Assembly (NCBI GenBank): GCA_028284385.1
Contig: JANQRT010000060.1
Location: 62,001-126,000, forward strand
Length of the DNA: 64,000 nt
Reading direction: 5' to 3'
Source of the DNA: Opitutaceae bacterium
GTDB taxonomy: Bacteria; Verrucomicrobiota; Verrucomicrobiia; Opitutales; Opitutaceae
Shown here piece by piece: positions 17,944 through 26,856 of this stretch (position 1 is the stretch's first letter; every line of letters begins with the position of its first letter). The position numbers and the translations under genes are program-made. The notes beneath the pieces are model-generated. The model had not been told where the DNA came from. It worked only from the letters and a program-made list of their open reading frames with translations, and searched no databases.

Positions 17944-19257
17944 ATGGATACCATCCTAAATTTTCTGCTGAAATCGAATAGCTTTGCCAGAAGTCTCACG
18001 ATTCTAGCCTTGGGAATTCCATTCGGTTTCCCGTCTCTTGCAACCGCTGCTGGCGGTCCTCCTCCAGCTCCTAAAGAGGAGTCTGCAGATGATGGAAATG
18101 GGGAGGAAGCGAAGGCAGAAGAAGCATCCAAGGAAGAGAAGGCTATCTTCGTCATAGAGCCTCTTAAAACCTATGATCCTGAGGTCGTGGGTGAAGAGGT
18201 GATGAATTATCTTCAGTCCGGTACCGCCGAGTGGGAAGGGGGTGACTACGAGTTTGCCGAAAAGTACTTTGCGGCTGCCCTGGGAGTGCCCGTTGACGTT
18301 CCTGAAAAGGAGGAGGTGCTCACGGCCATGGCCTCGCTTTATACTCGTGATGGTTTTTTGCCCAAAGCCGCAGCTACGCTGGAGCGCTTGGCATCCGAGT
18401 ATCCGACTAGCCGCCGCTTGCCGGATGTCTATATGGAGCTTGGGAATCTGTATCGAAAAATGGGAGCCCTGGAATTGGCCATCTCCAAGTACTACATGGT
18501 CATGAATTCGTCGTTGAATGTCTCGTTTGACCAGGTCGAGAGTTACAGGGCGCTTACGTTAAAGGCCAAGCTTGAGATCGCGGAGACCCATGCCGAACGC
18601 GATCAATTTCACGAATCCTTCCGTCTTTATCAAAGCCTATTTCGCTTGGATCTCCGGCCTGAAGAGCGGATGCTTGTGCATTATCACGTCTGCTACCTTC
18701 TTTTCGAAATAGGGAAATTCCAACAAGCCGTTACCCAACTAAAGCTGTTTCTCGAACAGTATCCAGATGTTCCCAACGCTTCCGAGATTCGCTATCTCTT
18801 GGCGAAATCCTATGAAAAGCTCAATCGAAAGCCGGAAGCCCTCCGGGAAGTGATTGATATCCTGCAGCGGCAGTCGAGTCCGGATACAGCCGATCCGGAA
18901 ATCGCGGATTATTGGAAGCAGCGTACGGGCAACGAATTGGCCAACGAGTTTTATCAGACGGGCGACTTTCGCAGCGCCCTAACCATCTATCAGCATCTGG
19001 CTAAATATAATGACGCGCCCTCTTGGCGCTGGCCGGCGATCCATCAGATCGGACTTTGCTATGAGCGCCTTGGCCTTCCAGAAAAGGCTATTCTTTCCTA
19101 TCGGGAAATCGTTAACCCTTCCGATGGTGTTGTGTTGACCGACGAGGAACTAGGCAGCTCTTTGGTCTCCCTTCGCGAAATGGCGAAATGGAGGCTTGAT
19201 CACTTGGAGTGGGAAGATGATCTTATTGCTCGTTTGCATTTTCTGAAAACGCAGTAA
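17944..19257 (+). CDS. Secreted tetratricopeptide-repeat protein
   Basis: A 437-residue protein. The N-terminus has a signal peptide (about residues 1-35, SLTILALGIPFGF... ending ATAAG), then a low-complexity linker rich in Pro, Glu and Lys (35-65). From ~85 onward there are about eight helical TPR-type repeats, such as YEFAEKYFAAALGVP, FLPKAAATLERLASEYP, KFQQAVTQLKLFLEQYP and DFRSALTIYQHLAKY. TPR arrays hold protein complexes together. BamD- and YbgF-like periplasmic proteins have similar layouts. A role in envelope or glycan assembly is plausible given the neighbours. The downstream small protein gene starts 18 bases later. Confidence 0.68.
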   Translation: MDTILNFLLKSNSFARSLTILALGIPFGFPSLATAAGGPPPAPKEESADDGNGEEAKAEEASKEEKAIFVIEPLKTYDPEVVGEEVMNYLQSGTAEWEGGDYEFAEKYFAAALGVPVDVPEKEEVLTAMASLYTRDGFLPKAAATLERLASEYPTSRRLPDVYMELGNLYRKMGALELAISKYYMVMNSSLNVSFDQVESYRALTLKAKLEIAETHAERDQFHESFRLYQSLFRLDLRPEERMLVHYHVCYLLFEIGKFQQAVTQLKLFLEQYPDVPNASEIRYLLAKSYEKLNRKPEALREVIDILQRQSSPDTADPEIADYWKQRTGNELANEFYQTGDFRSALTIYQHLAKYNDAPSWRWPAIHQIGLCYERLGLPEKAILSYREIVNPSDGVVLTDEELGSSLVSLREMAKWRLDHLEWEDDLIARLHFLKTQ

Positions 19258-19275
19258 GATTCGGTTTTCTCGCTT

Positions 19276-19668
19276 ATGGACGCTGATCAAGTAGAAGCTG
19301 TATTGAAAGAACACATTCGGTTGTGCTCGGACTTGCATGACCTTCTGCTTGAAGAGGGTCGTATCATGAGGACTACCAGTTCAGCTCCTGATGAAGCCTT
19401 TCTCTTGAAGAAAAGAGAGTTTTTGCCAGTTTTGGATAAAGGCCTGCAGCTATTGCAAAAGATAAATCAAGAGCCTGACTCCTTCCCCCAGCATCTCAAC
19501 AATCTGGTGACGGAGGCGCGTGATCAGATTATGAAATTGATGATGCTAGATCGCGAGAACGAGCGACTGCTGCTCAAGGCTTCGCTGCCCCCGAAAATGA
19601 AAGAAGTCTACTCGAATGTCGTTCCTGGCCAGGTGGCGAAAACCTACGCCAAGTACGCGTCGTCCTGA
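19276..19668 (+). CDS. FlgN-like flagellar chaperone (tentative)
   Basis: A 130-residue, mostly helical protein with heptad-like leucines (AVLKEHIRLCSDLHDLLLEEG, given here only in part, and LDKGLQLLQKIN). Its length, the LLxKKxEFLxxLxxGLxLL pattern and a flexible C-terminus resemble FlgN/YvyG, the export chaperone for hook-associated flagellar proteins. The similarity is weak, so this is tentative. It sits at the edge of the chemotaxis block, which fits. It follows the TPR gene by 18 bases and ends convergent to the REC gene at 19783. Confidence 0.4.
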   Translation: MDADQVEAVLKEHIRLCSDLHDLLLEEGRIMRTTSSAPDEAFLLKKREFLPVLDKGLQLLQKINQEPDSFPQHLNNLVTEARDQIMKLMMLDRENERLLLKASLPPKMKEVYSNVVPGQVAKTYAKYASS

Positions 19669-19782
19669 TTCCCAAAAGGCGCGTCTCCTTGAATCTTTAG
19701 GACAAAATTTGTCTCAAGAAAACGAATACTCGAAGAATTTCCAATTCCGTGTCGCAAGGAAGATAAAATTCCTCGGCAAGAT

Positions 19783-20160
19783 CTAGCTGCTTGCTGTGGC
19801 TGCGCCACTCTGGACCGTTGATTCGACCAGGCTAACAAGCTCCTTAATATTGAAAGGCTTGGAAAGAGTGGCAACCAGGTTGGGGTACTTGAAGTGCTGA
19901 GCTTCGTCGTAAAAACCGGATACGATGATGAACTTGGTTTTTATGTTCTGCCAGCCTGATAGAAACTCGAGTACCATTTCCCCAGAGAGTCTGGGCATTT
20001 TCAAATCGAGAATGACCACATCGAACTGATGATTTGGATCTGAAAGCACCGACACCGCGTTGTGTCCATCGCAAAGGACCGAGACATCGTGTTCTTCGCC
20101 AAATACGGTGAACAACAGAAGCCGGATTGCGGGATCGTCATCTACGATTAAAATTTTCAT
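19783..20160 (-). CDS. Single-domain response regulator (CheY-like REC)
   Basis: A 125-residue stand-alone receiver domain. The acidic pocket is D7-D8-D9, the phospho-acceptor is D52 in VVILDLKMPRLSG, the Ser/Thr switch is in IIVSGFYDEAQ and the conserved lysine in LSKPFN. It is not followed by an output domain, so it must signal by protein contact. The window has no CheA next to it, so the kinase is unclear. The kinase at 25107 is a candidate. It is separated from the next REC gene by 145 bases. Confidence 0.85.
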   Translation of the reverse strand: MKILIVDDDPAIRLLLFTVFGEEHDVSVLCDGHNAVSVLSDPNHQFDVVILDLKMPRLSGEMVLEFLSGWQNIKTKFIIVSGFYDEAQHFKYPNLVATLSKPFNIKELVSLVESTVQSGAATASS

Positions 20161-20305
20161 TTTCCAAAATGAGTGGCTGTTATGGGCTGATTCGTCGCTG
20201 TGCTTGTTGCGATATCTGAATACTTAAATCGGTGTATGGCTAGATTTCTTGGTCGTTTTCCCGAGCCAGCTTTGGCTTTAACAGCGATGTTACATATTCA
20301 ACAGG

Positions 20306-20980
20306 CTAGTTGTTGCCCGACAGGCAAGGCTTACTGGCCATTTGAATAATCGGCGCGTTGAGATCTCCATTCTCGAAAATGGTATTGTTCATCTTGCCAT
20401 AAAACTTCCGCAGTTCGGCATCCATGCAACGAGTCGTTTCGCGGATCGTATTGATATCATTCGGTTCAATCCAGTACTTCTCCGTTATGGTTTGCAGAAA
20501 TTCCAGCTTCTCGGCCAGTCCTGACAATGCGTTGAGACTGTAGCTTAAGAGCTCCGCTTCGGACTGGCAGCTCGGACCGGATGCGAAAGATGGACTGGGT
20601 TCATCAAAACTGTATTGGGATTTCGAGGCCACAAGATCCTTAACAGCTCCAATCAGCGCTTTGTAGTTGAACGGCTTGGGGAAAATCTTGTTAGCCCCAA
20701 GACGATTGAACTGCGCTTCCGACTCTGGATTGAGATATCCCGTCAAGACAATCACCGGAATTTCAGGATGCGCTTTTTTCACTGCCGCAATCACTTCCAG
20801 CCCGTCCTTTTTGGGGAGATGGTAGTCGAGTATTATCAGATCCGTATCTAGATCGATTCCCTTCTGAATGCCATCGTCGCCATTATCGGCTTCGTTGATT
20901 GAGAATTCGTCTTTGAGGACTTCTCGCATCACCATGCGCAATGCAGGATCATCCTCCACCAGAAGAACGTTCTTTTTCAT
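20306..20980 (-). CDS. Response regulator: REC plus unknown C-terminal region
   Basis: About 224 residues from the ATG at 20980, which is preceded by GGAG and starts one base after the upstream stop. An ATG at 21001 would add seven residues. Residues ~1-120 are a receiver domain: LLVEDDPALR, the phospho-Asp in LIILDYHLPKKDG, VLTGY and PKPFNYK. The ~100-residue C-terminus is not recognised; it is helical in part (LLSYSLNALSGLAEKLEFLQ) and has no DNA-binding or enzymatic motif. It probably couples phosphorylation to a protein partner in this signalling block. Confidence 0.75.
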   Translation of the reverse strand: MKKNVLLVEDDPALRMVMREVLKDEFSINEADNGDDGIQKGIDLDTDLIILDYHLPKKDGLEVIAAVKKAHPEIPVIVLTGYLNPESEAQFNRLGANKIFPKPFNYKALIGAVKDLVASKSQYSFDEPSPSFASGPSCQSEAELLSYSLNALSGLAEKLEFLQTITEKYWIEPNDINTIRETTRCMDAELRKFYGKMNNTIFENGDLNAPIIQMASKPCLSGNN

Positions 20981-20981
20981 T

Positions 20982-21527
20982 TCAATTGTCTCCGAATTCA
21001 TTGTGACTTCTTTGAAATCTAGTTACTACTCTCCGAATTTGCTCCGATCCCGCCATTTCGCGTCCAGCGAACAGAATGGCGAGAGGCATGCCCATTGTGG
21101 ATCGAATCGGATATTTCGAGCCACGCAGCCAAGTCTTCCCCCAGGATAAGGTGATCAGTTCATTTACGTGATGCTTCGGGCGGCAGCTTTCGATGACGTC
21201 CCGATCATCGACGAGTCGGTCGCTACTCTCCTCGAGCCAGAAGATTGGGGCGGGTTTTGAGCGGGTCGTTTCCGTTAAGCAGTCTCGAATTTGCAGCAAG
21301 CGTCTTCCAGCTTTGTTAACGTAGAAGACGTCATCCCGATTAAAGTAGGCGAATACCGTATAGTTCAGGTCTTCGATTAAAGAGACTTCAGCCTCCAGCA
21401 ATGCGTCCGCATTCTCGTAAGCGAAATTGATGGAATCAACCGCGGCATCCAGGGCTTCAGGCAGCGATGCTTGAAGCAGTTTTTCGTAATCGGGCATGAA
21501 GGGAGACCTTTGAAACAAATTGCTCAT
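20982..21527 (-). CDS. PAS-like sensory protein
   Basis: A 181-residue protein without transmembrane segments. Residues ~45-160 have the PAS pattern: YTVFAYFNRDDVFYVNKAG at the start of the fold and TWLRGSKYPIRSTMGMPLAI near the end. There is no kinase, cyclase or other output domain, so it may modulate the adjacent REC protein. The ATG at 21497 (MPDYEKL) has a better AAGG ribosome site than the ATG at 21527 and may be the true start. The stop lies one base before the next gene start, indicating coupling. Confidence 0.5.
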   Translation of the reverse strand: MSNLFQRSPFMPDYEKLLQASLPEALDAAVDSINFAYENADALLEAEVSLIEDLNYTVFAYFNRDDVFYVNKAGRRLLQIRDCLTETTRSKPAPIFWLEESSDRLVDDRDVIESCRPKHHVNELITLSWGKTWLRGSKYPIRSTMGMPLAILFAGREMAGSEQIRRVVTRFQRSHNEFGDN

Positions 21528-21603
21528 TCTGAGAATCGGCTCCGTCAGAGGCCGCTTTAGCGGAAATCGCTCAGATTCCCTCCAATTGGCTGAGCAAATG
21601 AAG

Positions 21604-22437
21604 CTAGTTTGTTTCGAGGGCCTTCTTGGCTTTCTCGAGCTTTATTTTCGCTTCGATAATCGCCATCTCGAGAGCGGCTTCTTCCATGCTGAAAACGCTT
21701 GAATCCATTTCCAGAGCCCAAGCGTCCCGGCCATCGTTGCAGCCGATCACGGCAGCCGCCCAGTTAGCCACATGGAGAGCTCCGGCTAGCTCCTTGAATT
21801 TCGGAGCTTCTTGGGGATGGTATTGATAACGTATCGGAATGCAGACTTCCTCTGCGAAATTCCATTCTTCAAGGATGGTGGCTCCTGCATCGGCGTGATC
21901 GAATCCAAGCGCTTTGTCTTCCGCCTTTTCGATGCTCAGCCGTTCGGTTTCCACTATCTTAAATACCTTGGTATAGTCCTCTCCGCATCCATGGTGCAGC
22001 AGAATCTTTCCAATATCATGCAGCAGGCCCAGGGTGTAGGGCAGTCCTTCTAAATCCGTTAAATCTTTGGCAATGATATCCATGACCAGCGCCACGGCCA
22101 GGCTATGTTCCCACAAGCCACCTTTGCGGATATCCATACTTGGAAGAGCTCCATCCAGATATTCTCCGCTTGTGACTAGGTTAACGATCTTGTAAACTTC
22201 CTTTACGCCTAGTAGCGCTACAGCGTCGTTTAAATCCGTAACGGGGGAAGTAGGCGAGTAGGCTCCGCTATTGCTCAGTTTGAGCACGTCCGCCATGACG
22301 GCAGGATCGGTTTGAATAAGATCCACAATATCGGCAGAATCGGTGTCTGGATCCTTCATGATCTCCACTAGCTTCGGAAGAACTTCTGGAGCCGGAGGAA
22401 GGGAGTCCGTGTTCTCGATGAGTTCGGTTATTTTCAT
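21604..22437 (-). CDS. HDOD domain signalling protein
   Basis: A 277-residue protein that is mostly one HDOD domain: the early PPAPEVLPKLVEIMKDPDTD, the LLGVKEVYKIVNL segment and the LLHDIGKILLHHG motif. HDOD proteins are regulatory relatives of HD phosphohydrolases and in many bacteria tie signalling to motility or c-di-GMP. This one keeps the HD pair in LLHDIGK. Its ATG overlaps the cheD stop by four bases, linking it to chemotaxis. The C-terminus is a short charged coiled helix. Confidence 0.82.
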   Translation of the reverse strand: MKITELIENTDSLPPAPEVLPKLVEIMKDPDTDSADIVDLIQTDPAVMADVLKLSNSGAYSPTSPVTDLNDAVALLGVKEVYKIVNLVTSGEYLDGALPSMDIRKGGLWEHSLAVALVMDIIAKDLTDLEGLPYTLGLLHDIGKILLHHGCGEDYTKVFKIVETERLSIEKAEDKALGFDHADAGATILEEWNFAEEVCIPIRYQYHPQEAPKFKELAGALHVANWAAAVIGCNDGRDAWALEMDSSVFSMEEAALEMAIIEAKIKLEKAKKALETN

Positions 22438-22955
22438 GCCAAGCTGAATTTTGAGTTTCCAATGGGGGTCTTTAAGCTGACTTCGCCTGTGCCGACGTTT
22501 AGATGCACAGTGCGATTGTTGACCCCGCCGAGATCCGCTTTGACTACGGTTATCCCGAGAGTGTTGATTAACTTCTTAACGGCCGCGATATTGCGTTCGC
22601 CGATTTTAAACATGTCTGATCCGCTGATGACTGAGGCTCCTCCGGCCACGAAGGCCTTCATTCGAGTACGCTCGGCTTTGAGACCCATCAAGTTCCTAAA
22701 CATGAGAGGAATTCCGGTGTCCGCAAACATGGCGGGCTGCTTCTGGGCTTTGTCAGGAGAGAGTGTGGAGTCGGGAAGCATGATGTGGATCAGTCCCCCG
22801 ACCTTCATGGCACTGTCGTAGACCACGATTCCGACGCAAGATCCTAAGGCGAAGGTGCTTATGACAACGTTGGTGTTGTTCGAAACAGCAACGTCGCCGA
22901 CTCCGACGACTACCTTCTGTTGAAAAAATGATGGGAGTGAGGGGGCGCCGCTCAT
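22434..22955 (-). CDS. cheD: Chemoreceptor glutamine deamidase CheD
   Basis: A 173-residue protein matching CheD. The catalytic cysteine is in TFALGSCVGIVVYD (about C38), the histidine in VGGLIHIMLPDS (~57), followed by FVAGGASVI and IGERNIAAV. CheD deamidates glutamines in chemoreceptors and can interact with CheC-type phosphatases. No receptor or CheC gene is in the window, so these lie elsewhere. It is coupled to the HDOD gene downstream by a four-base overlap. Confidence 0.9.
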   Translation of the reverse strand: MSGAPSLPSFFQQKVVVGVGDVAVSNNTNVVISTFALGSCVGIVVYDSAMKVGGLIHIMLPDSTLSPDKAQKQPAMFADTGIPLMFRNLMGLKAERTRMKAFVAGGASVISGSDMFKIGERNIAAVKKLINTLGITVVKADLGGVNNRTVHLNVGTGEVSLKTPIGNSKFSLA

Positions 22956-23157
22956 GTGCAGGTTGATTTCTTAATGCTCGTCGCTCTTGGAATTTTAAGG
23001 AACGCCTGGCAAGCAAACAGCCCGAAGAAGTCTTTATCTAGTAATAGATTATCACTGGCGTTCCGGTCGTCTGCTGTCATGGTCGTTTTGTCTGAAGGGA
23101 TGCATTTCTCCCCTCCGGTGAAAGTCTTTCCTTTTCGCAGGAAATCGCGGCTTGAAA

Positions 23158-23667
23158 TTAGAATCCTGCTAACTCGCCTGTAAGTTCGCTTGAGACAACT
23201 TTTTCAATGTCCAGAAGCGTCTTCACGCTATCCTTAGTCTTGGCGATCCCAAGGCAGCATTCCGTGCTCAGGCGTGTTCCAAAGTCTGGCGAAGGTTCAA
23301 CCTCGTTTTCACCGATATTCAGGACTTCTTCGACCGCATCGACTACGAGTCCTAATAGTGAATTCACTCCTTGGCCTCCATCAACGTCTACTACGATGAT
23401 GCAGGTACGCTCTGTTGCCTCGACAGCTGGCAAATTGAATTTGATGCGAAGATCAACGACGGGAATGACCTTTCCTCGGAGATTGATTACGCCCTTTACA
23501 TGCACGGGCATTTGCGGGACGGGGGTGATCTTCTGCATCCGGATGATTTCTCGTATTTTGAGAACCTCAACGCCATAGCATTCTTCTGCTAGTGTGAAAG
23601 TGAGAAACTTGCCGGAAGAGAAGGAAGATGATTGGATGTCTTTTTCTTCAATAGTAGCGTTGCTCAT
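23158..23667 (-). CDS. cheW: Chemotaxis adaptor CheW
   Basis: A 169-residue single CheW domain: FLTFTLAEECYGVEVLKIRE at the start, VKGVINLRGKVIPVVDLR in the core and LGLVVDAVEEVLNI. CheW couples chemoreceptors to the kinase CheA. It has a ~20-residue N-terminal tail. It is followed, after a 202-bp gap without features, by cheD on the same strand. No cheA is nearby, so the array components must be encoded elsewhere. Confidence 0.92.
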   Translation of the reverse strand: MSNATIEEKDIQSSSFSSGKFLTFTLAEECYGVEVLKIREIIRMQKITPVPQMPVHVKGVINLRGKVIPVVDLRIKFNLPAVEATERTCIIVVDVDGGQGVNSLLGLVVDAVEEVLNIGENEVEPSPDFGTRLSTECCLGIAKTKDSVKTLLDIEKVVSSELTGELAGF

Positions 23668-23823
23668 ATTGTGCCTCTCTTCGATTATGGGATAAATTTA
23701 CGCGTATAGTCCCATTCTACATCGACGGGCGGTTCGAATTCTTTAAGAGCAAATCGGTCAAATGGGACGTCGCTTTTTCCGCCCAGTTAGCCCCTAATCG
23801 ACGGACTTTTTTGGGGAATTTGA

Positions 23824-25092
23824 CTACCGAAACACCATGAGCCGCTGCGTAATAGGATTCGCGTAGTCGTGCTCCATGATTTTCGAGATAATGCCAGCCG
23901 TTAGCTGCTGTTCTTCGGGTATCAAAAGTAGACCCGAAGGACTATAAATGCCCTTGGCCAATTTCATGCCGGGAGAGAGTTCTGATAAGGTGACTTCCTT
24001 TACCTTCTTGGGAAGATTCGTCAGATTCGAACTTTTCATGAAAAGCCGAACCGCTTCCGGGTGATAGGACTTTCCTGATTCGCGGATAATGTTCTCAAGA
24101 GCTTGGTCTCTCGGCAAACTGCTTTCCACGTAGCCGACCGCGATAGCCAGATGACGGGCGGGTAGAGGGATGCTCTCTCTCGACAGTTTATCGGGATAGC
24201 CATTGCCATCAAAGCGTTCTCGATGAGCTCGAATCGTTTCGCCGACTTCTTCAAGCGTGTCGACAAAGCCGGCTAAGGTTTGGCCGTATACAGGGTAATG
24301 TTCAATGAGGGCTTGCTCCTGTTCATTAAGACTTTGCGGATCATTGAGAGATTTCGTAAGCAAGTCTCTCGGCAATCCAATGCGACCCAGGTTGTACAGC
24401 CACGAGCTGACTTGCAGGACTTGCTTTTCTTTCGCAGTTAGCTGATCCGATTTTGCGATTTCCCTGCAAATCGCGGTTACCGCTTTCGTTTGCTGCCCCA
24501 ACACCGGATGAAAGGCTTCGATCAGGCGGAAACAGATTTCCAGAGAATGGTGGAAGTTCTGTTCAAGCGCCTTATTCGCCTCGTCCAAATGCGCGGTTCG
24601 ATCTTCCAGCAAGGAGATTTTCTCCTCCAGGTCTGCATTCGCCTGGACAAGTTTTTCATTCAACTCCATCGCGTCGGAACGCAGTTTCTCATTGCTTGTT
24701 ACCAGGTGGTATCGCTGGGCAGCGTTTTCAACTGTGGCCAGAAGCTCTTCTCGTATCCATGGCTTCGCTACAAATCGAAAAATTTCTCCTCGATTTACCG
24801 CTTCGACTACGGTGTTCAAAGTGAGGACTCCGGTGATAAGAATGCGAGAAGCGATAGGCTGCTTCTCCTTGCAGCGATCCAGGAATTCCAAACCGGTCAT
24901 CTCGGGCATCCGGTGATCGGAAATGATAACGGCAAAGGTATGGGTATCGAGAGCTTCGATCGCCTCCTTGGGCTGGTTGAAGGCAGAGACCTGATATTTC
25001 TCTCGCTCCAATGTCTCCTTAATAGCAAGGAGAACTATGTCGTCATCGTCTAGGATCAGGACGTTTCGCGAATTCGATTCGGAATCACGCAT
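23824..25092 (-). CDS. Response regulator with degenerate HD-GYP-like domain
   Basis: About 422 residues from the ATG at 25092; the frame extends to 25179 but would overlap the kinase gene. Residues ~10-130 are a receiver (LILDDDDIVLL, phospho-Asp in VIISDHRMPEMTG, FVAKPW). A coiled coil spans ~140-180. The rest resembles HD-GYP: HRERFDGNGYPDKLSRESIP keeps the GYP signature, but the place of the HD pair reads LYNLGRIGLPRDLL, so both metal-binding residues are lost. It is RpfG-like in layout but probably not an active c-di-GMP phosphodiesterase. It lies directly downstream of the kinase gene, its likely partner. Confidence 0.8.
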   Translation of the reverse strand: MRDSESNSRNVLILDDDDIVLLAIKETLEREKYQVSAFNQPKEAIEALDTHTFAVIISDHRMPEMTGLEFLDRCKEKQPIASRILITGVLTLNTVVEAVNRGEIFRFVAKPWIREELLATVENAAQRYHLVTSNEKLRSDAMELNEKLVQANADLEEKISLLEDRTAHLDEANKALEQNFHHSLEICFRLIEAFHPVLGQQTKAVTAICREIAKSDQLTAKEKQVLQVSSWLYNLGRIGLPRDLLTKSLNDPQSLNEQEQALIEHYPVYGQTLAGFVDTLEEVGETIRAHRERFDGNGYPDKLSRESIPLPARHLAIAVGYVESSLPRDQALENIIRESGKSYHPEAVRLFMKSSNLTNLPKKVKEVTLSELSPGMKLAKGIYSPSGLLLIPEEQQLTAGIISKIMEHDYANPITQRLMVFR

Positions 25093-25106
25093 AGGATTCT
25101 TTAAAT

Positions 25107-26702
25107 CTAACGATAGAACTTGGTTAGCTTTTTTAGCAAGCCGCTTGGTTTCGTAGATCCGGAAGCGACGAGTCCGCATTTTGCTCGGATCGACTCAGGT
25201 ATCGCGTCGATGCTTTCCCCCAAGGCGATGATCGCCAGTTTTGGACAGTTCTCTCTTTTTGAAAGTTCCTCGATTAGCGGTTCGGCTTTCTCGTCCAGCG
25301 AGCTTTTGAACAATAGAATGCCATCAAGCCTGTCTCGCATTTCCTTAATGTCGAGAATGAGCTGATGGGCATCCAGGTGTATTCTAAACTTCCAGCCGCC
25401 ATTTCGAATGGAAGAAATAATGGGATGCCGGGTGATGTCTTCCCAAGTGTAGATCAGGACGGTCGGATTTTTTTCCGCTTTGGCCGTCTGGGAAGGCAAG
25501 CCTTGCGATGTTTCGGGTTTGGGAGATGAAAAGGTCTCGTTCAAGTTCGCTATCGGAAACCTGATTGAGACGGCAGTGCCTTTGTCTTGCCAAGTCTCCA
25601 GATCGATCCCGCCTCCCATTTCCTCGACGAACCGCTTAACGATGAATAGACCCATGCCTGAATGTCGGCGAGCATCCTTGCTGCTCGTGAAGGGTTTGAA
25701 TATGTTCGGCATATCCTTTTCTCGAATACCCGTACCATTATCAATGAATTCGATGATGACGCATTTCTTCTCCGAATCTTCCTCCTCTTGATAAGAGCGA
25801 GACCGGATTACCAGCTTCGGGGACTGCTCGCCCATAGCGTCTCTTGCATTTGAAGCGAGATGCAGCAAGGTCTGTCTGAATCGATTCGAATCCAGGTAGG
25901 CGGGCATCGACTCGCCGCTCAGATCCAACTCTAGCTCCGCCCCTTTAGGCAGCAGTGCTTCTAGATATTCCTTTTGCTCGACGATCAGCTTCTCGACATC
26001 GAAAAAGCTCTGCTCGCTTTCCAACGGGGAATTCAGGGATCGAATTTTCTGCACGATTTTTTGGGCTCGTACCGAACTTTCCCTGATGTGCTGCATCGCT
26101 TCTACCATGGTTTCCGCTTCCGAGCCAGGTTCCGAATATAGTTCGCTCAGCGAATAGACGCCAGCAATGGTGTTGTTGAAGTCATGCAGAAAGCGGCGGG
26201 TTACTATTGTCGAGACTTCGCTCCACGATCTCTTGGCGAGTGTATCCATAGCTTGGATGCGAAATGAATCATCGTGCAATCTGCCCAGATATCCTACGAT
26301 TTCGCCTCCCTTATTCTCCATTGGAACGATGTAGTCCTGAACGGCAACCAATTCACCTCGACGATTCGTTTCTAGGCTGTATTCGATTCGGTCTTTATTG
26401 CTGCCGCTCGACAAAGTATCCAAAAACGTGAGGTAGCCCTCCCGTTGATTTTCGCTTATCAGCTCGATCCAGCTCTTCCGTTCCTTGAGCAAATCCAGAA
26501 ATGACGGTGGCAGGAATGAGTCTTCGCGTTTTGAAAAGAATACGATCTCTTTCGAATCGCAATCGATCAGGTAGGAGATGCTTGGACCTGTTGCCAGCAA
26601 GCGATCTAGAACCCGAGCTTGGTCATTCTCGTAGCCCAAACTGAGCAAGGCTTCGCCCAGCGATGACAGCATGAAAGGTTTGTTAGGATGAGATGTTTTC
26701 AA
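25107..26702 (-). CDS. Sensor histidine kinase (cytoplasmic, PAS-like input, degenerate C-terminal REC-like region)
   Basis: A 531-residue protein without clear membrane segments. Residues ~40-150 look like a PAS sensor (SYLIDCDSKEIVFFSKRED). The phospho-acceptor is likely in RRFLHDFNNTIAGVYSLSEL (~170), followed by an HATPase domain with LHLASNARDAMG (N box), IEFIDNGTGI, FKPFTSS and HSGMGLFIVKR. The last ~115 residues (VLIYTWEDITRHPI onward) resemble a receiver fold without the Asp pocket. It probably phosphorylates the regulator encoded 14 bases downstream. Its signal is unknown. Confidence 0.82.
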   Translation of the reverse strand: MKTSHPNKPFMLSSLGEALLSLGYENDQARVLDRLLATGPSISYLIDCDSKEIVFFSKREDSFLPPSFLDLLKERKSWIELISENQREGYLTFLDTLSSGSNKDRIEYSLETNRRGELVAVQDYIVPMENKGGEIVGYLGRLHDDSFRIQAMDTLAKRSWSEVSTIVTRRFLHDFNNTIAGVYSLSELYSEPGSEAETMVEAMQHIRESSVRAQKIVQKIRSLNSPLESEQSFFDVEKLIVEQKEYLEALLPKGAELELDLSGESMPAYLDSNRFRQTLLHLASNARDAMGEQSPKLVIRSRSYQEEEDSEKKCVIIEFIDNGTGIREKDMPNIFKPFTSSKDARRHSGMGLFIVKRFVEEMGGGIDLETWQDKGTAVSIRFPIANLNETFSSPKPETSQGLPSQTAKAEKNPTVLIYTWEDITRHPIISSIRNGGWKFRIHLDAHQLILDIKEMRDRLDGILLFKSSLDEKAEPLIEELSKRENCPKLAIIALGESIDAIPESIRAKCGLVASGSTKPSGLLKKLTKFYR

Positions 26703-26856
26703 TGAAGTGGACTAGTGAAGTAATGTCCAGACTCCTAGGACTTCTCATATTACACGAATCCCAATTGAAAAATACAGCCTAGAATTCCCGTGGATTCCCT
26801 TTATGGGGAATATTCAAGCGCAGTTCGTCTCAGGTTGAATACAGCCTCGATCAGGC

